A DNA stretch of 64,000 bases from Fervidifonticultor_A tertius (GCA_031459235.1 JAVKIY010000005.1:7049-71048), one strand, 5' to 3'; shown: positions 7,508 to 16,040, numbered from the stretch's first letter. The notes: generated by a model from the sequence alone, not told the origin. Made by a program: numbers and translations.

Positions 7508-9820
7508 ATGGCGGCGGCGACAGACGGGCTGAGGAGCCCCGCGGGCCCGCTGATCGGGCGCTCGGTGCCGCGCCTGGACGGCTTTCACAAGGCGACCGGC
7601 CGCTTCGCCTACGGCACCGACGTCGTGGTCGCGGGCATGCTGCATGGCCGCGTTGCGCGAAGTCCCTACCCTCACGCCAGGATTCGCGCTATCGACACGT
7701 CGGCCGCGCTGGCCACACCGGGAGTCGTGGCAGTGGTCACCGGTCGCGATCTACCCGAACGACGCTTCGGCGCCCTTGTCAAAGACGAGACGGTGTTGGC
7801 CGTCGACGTCGTGCGCTACGTCGGGCAGCCCGTGGCCGCGGTGGCGGCCCTCGCCGTCGAGGCGGCGATCGAAGCGGCGGCGCGCATCGCCGTCGAGTAC
7901 GACCCCCTTCCCGCGGTCGACACCCCCGAGGCCGCGCTGCGGGCGGGTGCGCCCCTGGTCCACGAGGCGTGGACGACGTATGTGGCACATCCTCAACTGA
8001 TCCGAGCCGGCAACGTCTGCGGCGCCGCCACGATCGCCAAGGGCGACCCGTCGCGGGGTCTGGCTGACGCCGATCATGTCTTCGAGGACGTCTTCACGAC
8101 CGAGCCGGTCCACCAAGCGTATCTCGAGCCTCGCGTGGCCATCGCGGCCTGGGAGCCGCCCGGAGTCCTCACGGTGCACTCGAACACCCAACTGCCGTTC
8201 GAGGCTCAGACGGTGCTGGCTGACCTGCTCGGGATCCCCCCCGGACGCGTCCGCGTCATCACGACGGGGATCGGCGGCGCGTTCGGTGGCAAGCTCCGTG
8301 TCGGCGTGGAACACATCGCGGCCGTGCTGGCGCAGCGCGTCGGTCGGCCCGTGCGGATCGTCCTCACGATGGCAGAAGAGTTCGCCGCCGCGTACCCGCG
8401 GCACGCGATGCGCATTACGCTGCGCACCGGCGTGCGACGCGACGGCACGATCGTGGCCAAGGAGGCACACGCGTTGCTGGACGCGGGCGCCTTTGGCGGC
8501 TCGAGCCCCGGGCTCCCGTCGGTCGCGACGCTCGTGCTCGCCGGACCGTATCGCATTCCCCACCTGTCGATCGAGGCCACATCGGTCTACACCCACAAGC
8601 AGAACTTCGGTTCGTACCGCGCGCCGACCGGACCACAGTGTGCGTTCGCCGTCGAGTCGCAGATGGACATGATCGCGCGGCGCCTCCGTCTCGACCCGCT
8701 GGAGTTTCGGCTGCGGAATATCGTGCGGGACGGCGACGAGGGACCCTCCGGGCAGGTGTTCGGCAAGGTCAGTCTGGAAGCGGCGCTCCGGAAGGCGGCC
8801 GCCGCGATCGGCTGGGGCCACCGCAGGCAGCCGCATCACGGCAAGGGGTTGGCGTGCAGCTGGTGGACGACGACCGGTGGCCCCTCTGCCGTGTACGCGA
8901 GGTTGCATGCCGACGGGACGGCGACGCTCGCGACGGGCTGCGCCGAGATTGGCACCGGTGCCCTCACCGCCGTTGCGCAGATCTTTGCCGACGACCTCGG
9001 ACTGCCGGTCGAGAACGTCACGCTCATCAGCGCCGACACCCTCGCGACCCCGTACGATCACGGGGCCCAGGGGAGCCGGTCCACGTTCGCCGTCGGGAAC
9101 GCCGCGCGCGCTGCGGCTGCGGACATCCGGCGACAGGTCCTGGGGCTGGCCGCCGAGGTCTTGGAAGCCAGGGTCTCGGACCTGGGCCTGCGCGATGGCA
9201 GGGTGTACGTGCGGGGCACGCCCTCTCGACAGGTGGAACTGGGCGATGTCGTCAGGCTAGCGATGCAGCGGCATGGCGGCCTCGTGTCCAGCGGCACCTT
9301 CGTTGCTCCGGCGACCCCGTACAAGACCGACTGTGTCAGCGGGCACTTCTATCCAGCGTTCCACGCGCCGAGTTTCCACGCCCACGCAGCCGAGGTGGTG
9401 GTGGATCCCGAGACCGGTACCGTGCGGGCGCTGCGGTACGTGGTCGCACAAGACGTGGGGAAAGCGATCAACCCCCGCCTGATCGAGGGCCAGATCGAGG
9501 GTGGCGTGGTGCAGGGCCTGGGACAGGCGCTGCGGGAGCGCATTGCCTACCAGGGCGCCTATCCGCTGGTCCACAACTTCAGCGACTACGCGCTCCCTCG
9601 ATGTGGCGATGTGCCCCAGATCACCAGCATCCTCATCGAGGAACCCAGCGATAGCGGCCCGCACGGTGCGCGCGGCGTGGGCGAGCCGCCGATCATCACG
9701 CCGCCCGCCGCCATCGCGAACGCCGTGCACGACGCGGTCGGCGCGCGGGTCACCGACCTGCCGCTGTCGCCGGAGCGCGTGCTGCGTGCCATGCGAGGCC
9801 GACTGGAGGGAGCGGCGTAA
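7508..9820 (+). CDS. coxL: Molybdopterin-binding large subunit of xanthine-dehydrogenase-family hydroxylase (CoxL-like), copy 1
   Basis: A 770-aa catalytic subunit with the N-terminal a/b-hammerhead and the molybdopterin cytosine dinucleotide-binding region. GIGGAFGGK lies at residues 254-262, the active-site loop at 369-377 reads SYRAPTGPQ, and the catalytic base is Glu726 in GVGEPP. The AYRCSFR loop of true carbon monoxide dehydrogenase is absent, and the common AYRGAGRPE form is not present either, so the substrate pocket may be unusual. The family hydroxylates aromatic heterocycles, purines or aldehydes using water. It sits between coxS and a REDY-like gene, which overlaps its stop (TAATG). 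Confidence 0.9.
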   Translation: MAAATDGLRSPAGPLIGRSVPRLDGFHKATGRFAYGTDVVVAGMLHGRVARSPYPHARIRAIDTSAALATPGVVAVVTGRDLPERRFGALVKDETVLAVDVVRYVGQPVAAVAALAVEAAIEAAARIAVEYDPLPAVDTPEAALRAGAPLVHEAWTTYVAHPQLIRAGNVCGAATIAKGDPSRGLADADHVFEDVFTTEPVHQAYLEPRVAIAAWEPPGVLTVHSNTQLPFEAQTVLADLLGIPPGRVRVITTGIGGAFGGKLRVGVEHIAAVLAQRVGRPVRIVLTMAEEFAAAYPRHAMRITLRTGVRRDGTIVAKEAHALLDAGAFGGSSPGLPSVATLVLAGPYRIPHLSIEATSVYTHKQNFGSYRAPTGPQCAFAVESQMDMIARRLRLDPLEFRLRNIVRDGDEGPSGQVFGKVSLEAALRKAAAAIGWGHRRQPHHGKGLACSWWTTTGGPSAVYARLHADGTATLATGCAEIGTGALTAVAQIFADDLGLPVENVTLISADTLATPYDHGAQGSRSTFAVGNAARAAAADIRRQVLGLAAEVLEARVSDLGLRDGRVYVRGTPSRQVELGDVVRLAMQRHGGLVSSGTFVAPATPYKTDCVSGHFYPAFHAPSFHAHAAEVVVDPETGTVRALRYVVAQDVGKAINPRLIEGQIEGGVVQGLGQALRERIAYQGAYPLVHNFSDYALPRCGDVPQITSILIEEPSDSGPHGARGVGEPPIITPPAAIANAVHDAVGARVTDLPLSPERVLRAMRGRLEGAA

Positions 9821-10128
9821 TGCCCATCGTGGTGTTCCTGGCCCGCCTGAAGCCGGGTGTGGACCCGGCCGCGTATGAACGGTGGGTTCGCGAGGTCGAC
9901 TATCCACGGGCTCGTCGCCTGCCCAGTGTCATCTCCTATGTCAACCACCGCCTGCAGGCACCCCTGCGAAAAGCCGATGTCCACTACGACTACCTGGAGA
10001 TCTTGCAGGTCACCGACCTCGACGCGTACAAGCAGGATCTCGCGCGTCCCGACATTCTCGACCTGCGGCGCCAGTTGATGGAGTTCATCGAACCGTCGGA
10101 CAACTGGATCGGCGAGGTCATCGCATGA
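9820..10128 (+). CDS. REDY/HapK-like small protein (Dabb/EthD-type alpha-beta barrel fold)
   Basis: A 102-aa protein opening MPIVVFLARLKPGVDPAAYERWV and continuing DYPRARRLPSVISY. Acidic and aromatic residues toward the end (VHYDYLEILQV, then DLRRQLMEFIEPSDNW) match REDY-like HapK proteins, which share the dimeric Dabb/EthD fold. Such proteins accompany oxidative catabolic or secondary-metabolite enzymes as small accessory or lyase-like units; no reaction is established for this one. The start overlaps the coxL stop by one base (TAATG) and the stop overlaps the next gene (ATGA), so it is tightly coupled to both oxidoreductases. A second, cupin-fused copy of the domain lies 1 kb downstream. 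Confidence 0.7.
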   Translation: MPIVVFLARLKPGVDPAAYERWVREVDYPRARRLPSVISYVNHRLQAPLRKADVHYDYLEILQVTDLDAYKQDLARPDILDLRRQLMEFIEPSDNWIGEVIA

Positions 10129-11183
10129 CGCTCGATACCGGCGTCCTGCTACTGGGCGAGCACTCGCCGACGCGCCTCGCCGCGCTCGCCCAGCTGGCCG
10201 AAGCGCTCGGCTACGGCTACGTCTGGTATGCCGACGAACGATTCTTCCGGGAAGTGTACAGCGGCCTGACCGTCATCGCGACACGCACGTCCCGCGTACG
10301 GCTCGGCCCGTGCGTCACCGATCCTTACGCCCGACATCCGGCGCTGACCGCGATGGCGATTGCGACGCTCGACGAGATCAGCGGCCACCGCGCCGTCCTC
10401 GGTCTCGGCGCCGGCGTCTCCGGCTTCAAAGAGTTGGGCGTCGCGCGCGACCGGCCGGCCGTCGCGATGCGCGAAACCATCGAGATAGTCCGCGCGCTCC
10501 TGCGCGGCGAGCGTGTCGCCTACGACGGCGCGGTGGTTCGCGCAGCCGGGGTCCGATTGAACTTCGCCCCGCCGCGCGCCGCGGTGCCCATCTTCGTCGC
10601 CAGCAACGCGCCCCGCGGGCTGGAGGTCGCCGGCCGCCTCGCCGACGGCGCCATCATGCAGGGGTGCGTGGCAGACCGGGCGCTCCGGTACTTCAAGGAA
10701 CACGTGGCGCGGGGGGCCACGGCCGCGGGCCGGCCGCCGGCCGATGTGGCGCTCGTGGCACGCATCAACGTCTGTATCGATGACGATCCGCGCGTTGCCA
10801 AGGATTTGATGCGGCGATCTATCGCCAACAGCCTGCTCGCGCAACAGCCGGACTTCCCCGGGTTCGTCGCCGCGGGCCTCGAGGTCCCGCAGGGGCTCCG
10901 CGAGAAGCTCCGCGGCCTGAGCTACGGCTACGGGAACGACGCGCTCGCGCGCATCGCTGCCGAGGTCCCCGACGTCTACGTCGACAGTCTCACGCTGGCG
11001 GGCACCGCAGACGACGTGGCCGCCGGCGTGGCACGCCTGACCGCAGCCGGCATCCGTCAGCTCCTGATGTTCCCGATGGATCCGGCGGGGAAGATCGAGC
11101 GCACCATCGAGCGCTTCGCGACCGAGGTCCTCCCGCGTGCCGCGCGCCTGGCGGGCGGCACGACGGGTCGGATGCTCACCTGA
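10125..11183 (+). CDS. Luciferase-like (LLM class) flavin/F420-dependent oxidoreductase
   Basis: A 352-aa TIM-barrel oxidoreductase starting MTLDTGVLLLGEHSPTRL. Typical class features include AEALGYGYVWYADERFFRE, LGPCVTDPYARHP, the central GLGAGVSGF and a C-terminal substrate-clearance region (LAGTADDVAAGVARL). Members are FMN/FMNH2 monooxygenases or F420-dependent reductases such as methylenetetrahydromethanopterin reductase-like enzymes; the cofactor cannot be decided from sequence alone. Its ATG overlaps the preceding REDY gene stop. In context it probably acts after the molybdenum hydroxylase in one catabolic pathway, as a monooxygenase or reductase on the hydroxylated product. Confidence 0.82.
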   Translation: MTLDTGVLLLGEHSPTRLAALAQLAEALGYGYVWYADERFFREVYSGLTVIATRTSRVRLGPCVTDPYARHPALTAMAIATLDEISGHRAVLGLGAGVSGFKELGVARDRPAVAMRETIEIVRALLRGERVAYDGAVVRAAGVRLNFAPPRAAVPIFVASNAPRGLEVAGRLADGAIMQGCVADRALRYFKEHVARGATAAGRPPADVALVARINVCIDDDPRVAKDLMRRSIANSLLAQQPDFPGFVAAGLEVPQGLREKLRGLSYGYGNDALARIAAEVPDVYVDSLTLAGTADDVAAGVARLTAAGIRQLLMFPMDPAGKIERTIERFATEVLPRAARLAGGTTGRMLT

Positions 11184-11202
11184 CCGAGGAGGCCAACGCA
11201 AG

Positions 11203-11868
11203 ATGCCGACGCGCTTCGTGCTCGTGGGCCTGCAACCTGGCGTGGATCGGACCGCGTACGAAGAGTTCATCCGCGCGTTCGACTACCCGTGCCTCCCGGA
11301 GTTGTCGACGATCGTGCACTACCGGACGCACCGGATCGACGGCAGCACCGTCCAGGGGGCGCCGCTGCCGTACGACTACATCGAGCAGATCGTCGTGACC
11401 GATCCGGACGCATACTGGCGAGATCTGGATGCCTCCCCGCGTTTCGCCGAGTTCAGGCGGCGCAATCCGGCGTTCGTGGCGCATCGGCTGGACTTCTGGG
11501 CCGAGGTCGTCCCGCCCGCGCCGATCGCGGACCACGGCCCCCGCGCGAACGGCGTCGCCCATCGATGGGAGACCATTCCGCCCGACGAGTCCCGACCGGG
11601 GCTGAGCCTCCGGAGGCTGGAAGGACAAACGATGACCGCGATGGTGGTGACGCTGCATCCAGGCATCGTCGTGACCCCGCAGCAACACCGGGAAGAGCAG
11701 CTGATCCACATGCTCTCGGGCCGGCTGCGCCTGCGGGTCGGCGGCGAGACCTGCGAGATCGAGGCGGGCGATGTCGCGCTGGTTCCGTCGCTGGTGCCCC
11801 ACAGCGGTGAAGCGCTGGGCGCGGGTCCCGCAGTGTACCTGGAAGTGCTCGCGCGACGAAGCGGGTGA
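11203..11868 (+). CDS. Fusion of a REDY/HapK-like domain with a cupin domain
   Basis: A 221-aa two-domain protein. Residues 1-105 resemble the stand-alone REDY protein upstream (MPTRFVLVGLQPGVDRTAYEEF, then DYPC and DYIEQIVVTDPDAYWRDL). Residues 125-218 form a single cupin with motif 1 around H162-x-E164/E165 (PQQHREEQLIHMLSG) and motif 2 GDVALVPSLVPHS with H200. Cupins of this size bind a metal and act as dioxygenases, isomerases or sensors. ATG 11203 is preceded by an AGGAGG-like site (CCGAGGAGGCC). The direct fusion suggests that the REDY-domain product and the cupin act on consecutive intermediates. The reaction is unknown. Confidence 0.65.
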   Translation: MPTRFVLVGLQPGVDRTAYEEFIRAFDYPCLPELSTIVHYRTHRIDGSTVQGAPLPYDYIEQIVVTDPDAYWRDLDASPRFAEFRRRNPAFVAHRLDFWAEVVPPAPIADHGPRANGVAHRWETIPPDESRPGLSLRRLEGQTMTAMVVTLHPGIVVTPQQHREEQLIHMLSGRLRLRVGGETCEIEAGDVALVPSLVPHSGEALGAGPAVYLEVLARRSG

Positions 11869-11889
11869 CCACAGGGGGAGGTGCGTAAG

Positions 11890-13527
11890 ATGGACAGTCG
11901 CACGTCGGACGGCATCAAGCGTCGGGAACTGCTGATCCGATCGGCCCATGCCGCCGCGGGCGTCGGGCTCACCGGGCTCGCGGGGGCAGTCTGGGTTCGG
12001 CCGCTTGCGGCCCTGGCCGCGCCAGCCAGGGTCTCCACCCGCCCCCTGGTCTTCGTTGTGCGTACCGAGACGCTGACCCTCGACCCGCACCAGAATGACT
12101 TCATCTACTCGCAAAACGCCCAGCGCCCGGTCTACGAGCCCCTGGTCGACTACGCGCCCGACGGCAAGGGTGGCGCGACGATCGTCCCGGTCCTCGCGAC
12201 AGACTGGCGGGTGTCCAACGACGCCAAGACCTACACGTTCCGACTGCGGCCGAACGTTCGCTTCACCGACGGGACGCCCTTCGACGCCGCGGCCGCCAAG
12301 TGGAACTTCGACCGTCTCAAGGCGGTCAACAAAGGGCCGGCCGCGCGCCTCCCGGCCATCGACCGGGTCGAGACGCTGGATCGCTTGACCGTACGGGTGC
12401 ACCTGAGGGCCCCGTTTGCGCCGTTCATCCAGGCCCTGGCCAAAGCGCCGTACATGATCAGCCCGGCAGCCCAGAGCCGCGAGAGCGGCGGCGACCTCGC
12501 GCAGCGGTGGCTCGACACCAACGCGGTCGGCACCGGGCCGTTCGTGGTCGACTCCTGGGTCCGCGGCCAACAGCTCACCTACGCCCGCAATCCGAACTAC
12601 TGGCGCGGGTGGAGTGGACCGCACGCGGAGCGCGTCACCATTCGACTCGTCCGCGAGTCGGCGACACAACGCCTGATGCTCGAAACGGGCGAGGCCGACT
12701 TGGCCGACGGGATCATCATCACGGACGCCGATGCGATGAAGAAGAACTCTGCGCTGGTCATCGAGGAGCACAGCACACCGGCGCAGATTCACGTCATGCT
12801 CCGAATGCGTGGCGCGATGCTGGACCCCAAGTTTCGTGAAGCGATGCGTGCGGTGTTTAGCTACACGAGCTTCGTCGGTGGTGTGCTGCTGAACAAAGGC
12901 CGGGTGCCGAACGGCCCGATAGCGAAGGGTATCTGGGCGCACGATCCATCACTGCCGCAGTACCGCCGCGAGTTGGTACGGGCGCGTCAACTCATTCAGG
13001 AAGCCGCGCCGTCACAGCGCTCATTCGTGCTTCAGACGATCTCGCCGTTCTTCCCCTACTACCCGCAACTCGCACAGATCCTCCAGCAGAACCTCGCGGA
13101 AGTCGGGATCTCGCTGACCATCGAAGATCGGTTGGACGCCGCCGGTTTCATCGGTGCGCTCACGGCCCTCGAGCGTGGCCCGGACATGTACGGCTGGGCG
13201 ATCAACCCGGCGTACGACGACCCGCACGACATCCTGCACCGCACCTACCACTCGACGTCCACGCCACCGACCGCCCAAAACTTTACATTCTACAGGAACC
13301 CCCGCCTCGACGAACTGATCGATCGTGGGGTGTCCGCGGCGGACCGGGCCAGCCGGCAGCCGTTCTACAACCAAGCACAACGGCTACTCCGCGAGGACGG
13401 CCCCGCGATCTATTGCGCACAGTTCTTCCAAATCTTTGGCCGGCGGAAACCGCTCCAGGGGTTCGTGTGGCATCCGTTTCTCTTCAACCTGCCGCCGGAC
13501 TTCTACAACCTGTGGGTCGAAGCGTGA
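11890..13527 (+). CDS. ABC transporter substrate-binding protein, dipeptide/oligopeptide (SBP family 5) type, Tat-like signal
   Basis: A 545-aa family-5 solute-binding protein. The N-terminus has a twin-arginine-like signal (KRRELLIRSAHAAAG, then a hydrophobic stretch to PLAALAAPA around residue 45). Characteristic sequences include TLDPHQNDF, YEPLVDYAPDG, YTFRLRPNVRFTDGTPF and TGPFVVDSWVRGQQL. It binds a peptide-like or other small solute in the periplasm and hands it to the two permeases encoded next. ATG 11890 follows GGGGGAGG at an eight-base spacing; a GTG at 11881 overlaps that site and is rejected. Its linkage to the hydroxylase and IclR genes suggests it imports the substrate of the pathway. 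Confidence 0.88.
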   Translation: MDSRTSDGIKRRELLIRSAHAAAGVGLTGLAGAVWVRPLAALAAPARVSTRPLVFVVRTETLTLDPHQNDFIYSQNAQRPVYEPLVDYAPDGKGGATIVPVLATDWRVSNDAKTYTFRLRPNVRFTDGTPFDAAAAKWNFDRLKAVNKGPAARLPAIDRVETLDRLTVRVHLRAPFAPFIQALAKAPYMISPAAQSRESGGDLAQRWLDTNAVGTGPFVVDSWVRGQQLTYARNPNYWRGWSGPHAERVTIRLVRESATQRLMLETGEADLADGIIITDADAMKKNSALVIEEHSTPAQIHVMLRMRGAMLDPKFREAMRAVFSYTSFVGGVLLNKGRVPNGPIAKGIWAHDPSLPQYRRELVRARQLIQEAAPSQRSFVLQTISPFFPYYPQLAQILQQNLAEVGISLTIEDRLDAAGFIGALTALERGPDMYGWAINPAYDDPHDILHRTYHSTSTPPTAQNFTFYRNPRLDELIDRGVSAADRASRQPFYNQAQRLLREDGPAIYCAQFFQIFGRRKPLQGFVWHPFLFNLPPDFYNLWVEA

Positions 13528-13590
13528 CCGACGGGCGTCAGGGTCTCGGAGCGGCGGCCTCGGCCTCGGGGGCTTGCTGAGCCGCCACGG

Positions 13591-14595
13591 ATGACGCTGT
13601 ACGTCGCCCGGCGCCTCGTCAGCCTAGGCTTCGTCCTGCTGGGAATGTCCGTGCTCACGTTCACCCTTTCCCGCGTGATCCCAGCGGATCCGGCCGCCGC
13701 CGCGGCGGGATTCCACGCGACCGCGGAACAGGTCGCCCAATACCGCCGCGAGATGGGACTCGATCAACCGCTCCACGCGCAGTACCTGCGGTACATGACC
13801 GGTATCGTGCTTCACGGGGACCTCGGCCGCTCGATCCTCAATCAACGACCGGTCGTCGAGGACATCGCGACGTTCCTCCCCGCGAGCCTGGAGCTTGCTA
13901 TGGTGTCGCTCATCCTGTGCGTCCCGCTCGGCATTGGTCTCGGGACGTACACGGCGGTGCGGGCCGGACGCTTCTCGGACGCGGCGACGCGCGGGTTCGC
14001 CGTCCTGGGCGTGTCGATGCCGATCTTCATCGTGGCCTTGCTGCTGCAACTCGTGTTCTACAAAGCGCTACGCTGGTTTCCTTCGGGCGGTCGGCTCGGC
14101 AGCGAGTTCGCGCCACCGGAAGCCATCACCGGATTCCTCCTGGTCGACACGCTGCTGCGCGGCAGCTGGCCGATGTTCGTGAGCGCGGCGCACCACATCG
14201 CCCTGCCCGCCGCGACACTCGCGGTCGCCAACCTGGCGGTCATCACGCGGATGACCCGCAGCAGCCTCCTGGAGGTGCTCTCGGCCGACTACGTCCGGAC
14301 GGCGCGCGCGAAGGGCCTGAGTGAGAGCCGCGTCCTGCGGCACGCGCTGAAGAACAGCCTGATCCCCGTGGTCACGGTCATCGGGCTGCAGTTTGCGTCG
14401 ATGATCGCCTACGTGTTCTTGGTGGAGCACATCTTCTCGTGGCCCGGCATTGGCTCGTATGCGGTCCGGGCGATCGTCGGTCTCGACTTTCAACCCATCA
14501 TGGCGATCACGCTGTTGTTCTCCGTCATCTATGTCGCGGTGAACTTCGCCGTGGACTTGAGTTACCTGGCGCTCGACCCGCGAATTCGCTACTAA
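13591..14595 (+). CDS. ABC transporter permease, DppB/OppB type
   Basis: A 334-aa inner-membrane permease. Its N-terminal transmembrane segment (LVSLGFVLLGMSVLTFTLSRVIP) is typical of DppB. A second marker is GDLGRSILNQRPV, and the cytoplasmic EAA-like loop RTARAKGLSESRVLRHALKN contacts the ATPase. About six transmembrane helices are visible. It lies 63 bases after the binding-protein gene and 17 bases before the second permease gene. No ATP-binding subunit follows, so an ATPase encoded elsewhere must energise the system. Confidence 0.9.
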   Translation: MTLYVARRLVSLGFVLLGMSVLTFTLSRVIPADPAAAAAGFHATAEQVAQYRREMGLDQPLHAQYLRYMTGIVLHGDLGRSILNQRPVVEDIATFLPASLELAMVSLILCVPLGIGLGTYTAVRAGRFSDAATRGFAVLGVSMPIFIVALLLQLVFYKALRWFPSGGRLGSEFAPPEAITGFLLVDTLLRGSWPMFVSAAHHIALPAATLAVANLAVITRMTRSSLLEVLSADYVRTARAKGLSESRVLRHALKNSLIPVVTVIGLQFASMIAYVFLVEHIFSWPGIGSYAVRAIVGLDFQPIMAITLLFSVIYVAVNFAVDLSYLALDPRIRY

Positions 14596-14612
14596 ACCAC
14601 ACGGCGGCAGCG

Positions 14613-15518
14613 ATGCCTGACCATTTGGCCGCAGTGCCCCCTCAGAGCCGGTGGATGCCGCGTCAAGCGGCGGGGCCCGGGCGGGCGTTTGTGCACAGGA
14701 TGCGGCGGAACGGCGGGGCGCTCCTCGGCGTGACGCTGCTCGCGATCCTCGGGGCCGTCGCGGTCCTCTCCTGGGTTGCCACGCCCGCTGACCCCTACAC
14801 CATTGCCGTCGAACGACGCTTTCAAGGACCGAGCGCCGCGCACCCGTTCGGGACCGACGACCTCGGCCGCGACGTGCTCAGTCGGGTGATGGTGGGGACC
14901 CGAATCTCCTTCGGCGTCGCGTCGTTCGTGCTGGCGATCGCGAGCGGGCTCGGCGTACCACTGGGTGTGCTCTCGGGCTATCGAGGCGGCTGGCTGGACG
15001 AGATCATCATGCGCGCCAGCGACATCTTCCTGGCGTTTCCGTCGTTCCTGCTCGCCATGGCCATTGTCGCCGCCCTGGGCTCGAGCCTGACCAACGCCGT
15101 GCTGGCGCTGGGGATCGCCTGGTGGCCCCGCTACGCCAGGCTGCTCCGGGGGCAAGTGCTGTCGGTGAAACAGAGCCTGTACGTGGACGCGGCTCGCGCG
15201 GTTGGCGCACGGGACAACCGCGTGCTGGCTCGTCACATCCTTCCGAACTGCGGGGCCCCGCTGCTCGTGCAACTGGCGACGGACGCCGGCAACGCCATCC
15301 TGATCACCGCGAGCCTCAGCTTCGTGGGACTCGGCGCCAAGCCGCCATCGCCGGAGTGGGGGTTCATGGTCGCCCAGGGTCGACAGTTCCTGCTGACGGC
15401 GTGGTGGGTTCCCATCTTCCCGGGCCTGGCCATCGCGACGATGGTGGCCGCGTTCCTGTTCATGGGCGACGGGCTACGAGACGTGCTCGACCCGCGCCTC
15501 CGGGGCAGCTCGACCTAG
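14613..15518 (+). CDS. ABC transporter permease, DppC/OppC type
   Basis: A 301-aa inner-membrane permease with the N-terminal OppC-type segment (RRNGGALLGVTLLAILGAVAV), the signature HPFGTDDLGRDVLSRVMVGTRIS, and the EAA-like loop DAARAVGARDNRVLARHILPN. It forms the heterodimeric channel with the DppB-type protein. ATG 14613 is chosen since the family N-terminus begins shortly before the first membrane segment. It is the last gene of the rightward arm; coxG converges on it 24 bases later. DppD/DppF ATPase genes, normally next, are missing. Confidence 0.9.
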   Translation: MPDHLAAVPPQSRWMPRQAAGPGRAFVHRMRRNGGALLGVTLLAILGAVAVLSWVATPADPYTIAVERRFQGPSAAHPFGTDDLGRDVLSRVMVGTRISFGVASFVLAIASGLGVPLGVLSGYRGGWLDEIIMRASDIFLAFPSFLLAMAIVAALGSSLTNAVLALGIAWWPRYARLLRGQVLSVKQSLYVDAARAVGARDNRVLARHILPNCGAPLLVQLATDAGNAILITASLSFVGLGAKPPSPEWGFMVAQGRQFLLTAWWVPIFPGLAIATMVAAFLFMGDGLRDVLDPRLRGSST

Positions 15519-15542
15519 ATTGTCGCGTTCGGACTCGCTCCA

Positions 15543-15995
15543 CTAGCCCTTCTTGCCCCGCGCGGCCACCTCGCGCGCGACTGCCTTGAAGAACTCGCCC
15601 GCCATCTGCCGGGCGACGCCGGGGATGAGCCGGTGCCCGACGCTCAGCAGGACGCCCGTCACCTGCGCGTCCCCGACGTACCGCACCAGCGTCTGGTCGC
15701 CCTGGGCCTCGAGCGTGAGCGCACCGGTGGCCCGGATCGTGCCCGGCCGGCCACCGCCCTCGACGATCAGGGTCATGGCTTCGGGCGGCCGCTTGTCGGT
15801 GATGCGGACCTTGCCGGCATACGCGCCCCGCACCGGGCCGACCGCGAGCTCGATCTCGGCGTCGTAGGCGTCCGGGCCGGTCGGGACCAGCGCTTTGAGC
15901 CCGGGCGTGGCGCGGGTGAGCACGGCCGGGTCGTTGAGCGCACGCCAGACCTGCTCGCGCGTCGCGGGCATCAGGTGCTCGCCTTCGATCTTCAT
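15543..15995 (-). CDS. coxG: CoxG-family SRPBCC protein (carbon monoxide dehydrogenase subunit G)
   Basis: A 150-aa START/SRPBCC-fold protein. Family features are MKIEGEHLMPATREQVWRAL, then DPAVLTRATPGLKAL, AYAGKVRITDKRPPEAMTL and GDAQVTGVLLSVGHRLI. CoxG proteins accompany molybdenum hydroxylases and are thought to anchor the enzyme to the membrane or aid quinone interaction. ATG 15995 is preferred over the upstream in-frame GTG at 16007 because that GTG is part of the GGAGGT Shine-Dalgarno sequence. An extended -10 box (16064-16072) and a small inverted repeat (16028-16040) lie upstream. It converges with the dpp permease gene. Which of the three hydroxylases it serves is unclear. Confidence 0.85.
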   Translation of the reverse strand: MKIEGEHLMPATREQVWRALNDPAVLTRATPGLKALVPTGPDAYDAEIELAVGPVRGAYAGKVRITDKRPPEAMTLIVEGGGRPGTIRATGALTLEAQGDQTLVRYVGDAQVTGVLLSVGHRLIPGVARQMAGEFFKAVAREVAARGKKG

Positions 15996-16027
15996 GGCGA
16001 CCTCCACAAGCCACGCGGCGGAGCCGA

Positions 16028-16040
16028 AAGCCTGAGGCTT
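16028..16040. promoter_or_regulatory. Inverted repeat AAGCCT-G-AGGCTT upstream of coxG
   Basis: A perfect six-base inverted repeat with one central base lies about 32 bases upstream of the coxG start and 24 bases downstream of the putative -10. It could be an operator or a short leader hairpin. No regulator is identified. Confidence 0.25.

Noticed and set aside
7508..9820. True aerobic carbon monoxide dehydrogenase
   Set aside because: None of the three large subunits (also 21066-23411 and 47486-49846) carries the AYRCSFR loop with the copper-binding Cys, so CO oxidation is not supported despite the CoxDEFG-like neighbours.
13528..13590. GGCGGC...GCCGCC pairing between the dpp-type binding-protein and permease genes as a stabilising hairpin
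   Set aside because: Only six pairs with a 22-base loop, far weaker than the two hairpins flanking the NMT1-type gene.
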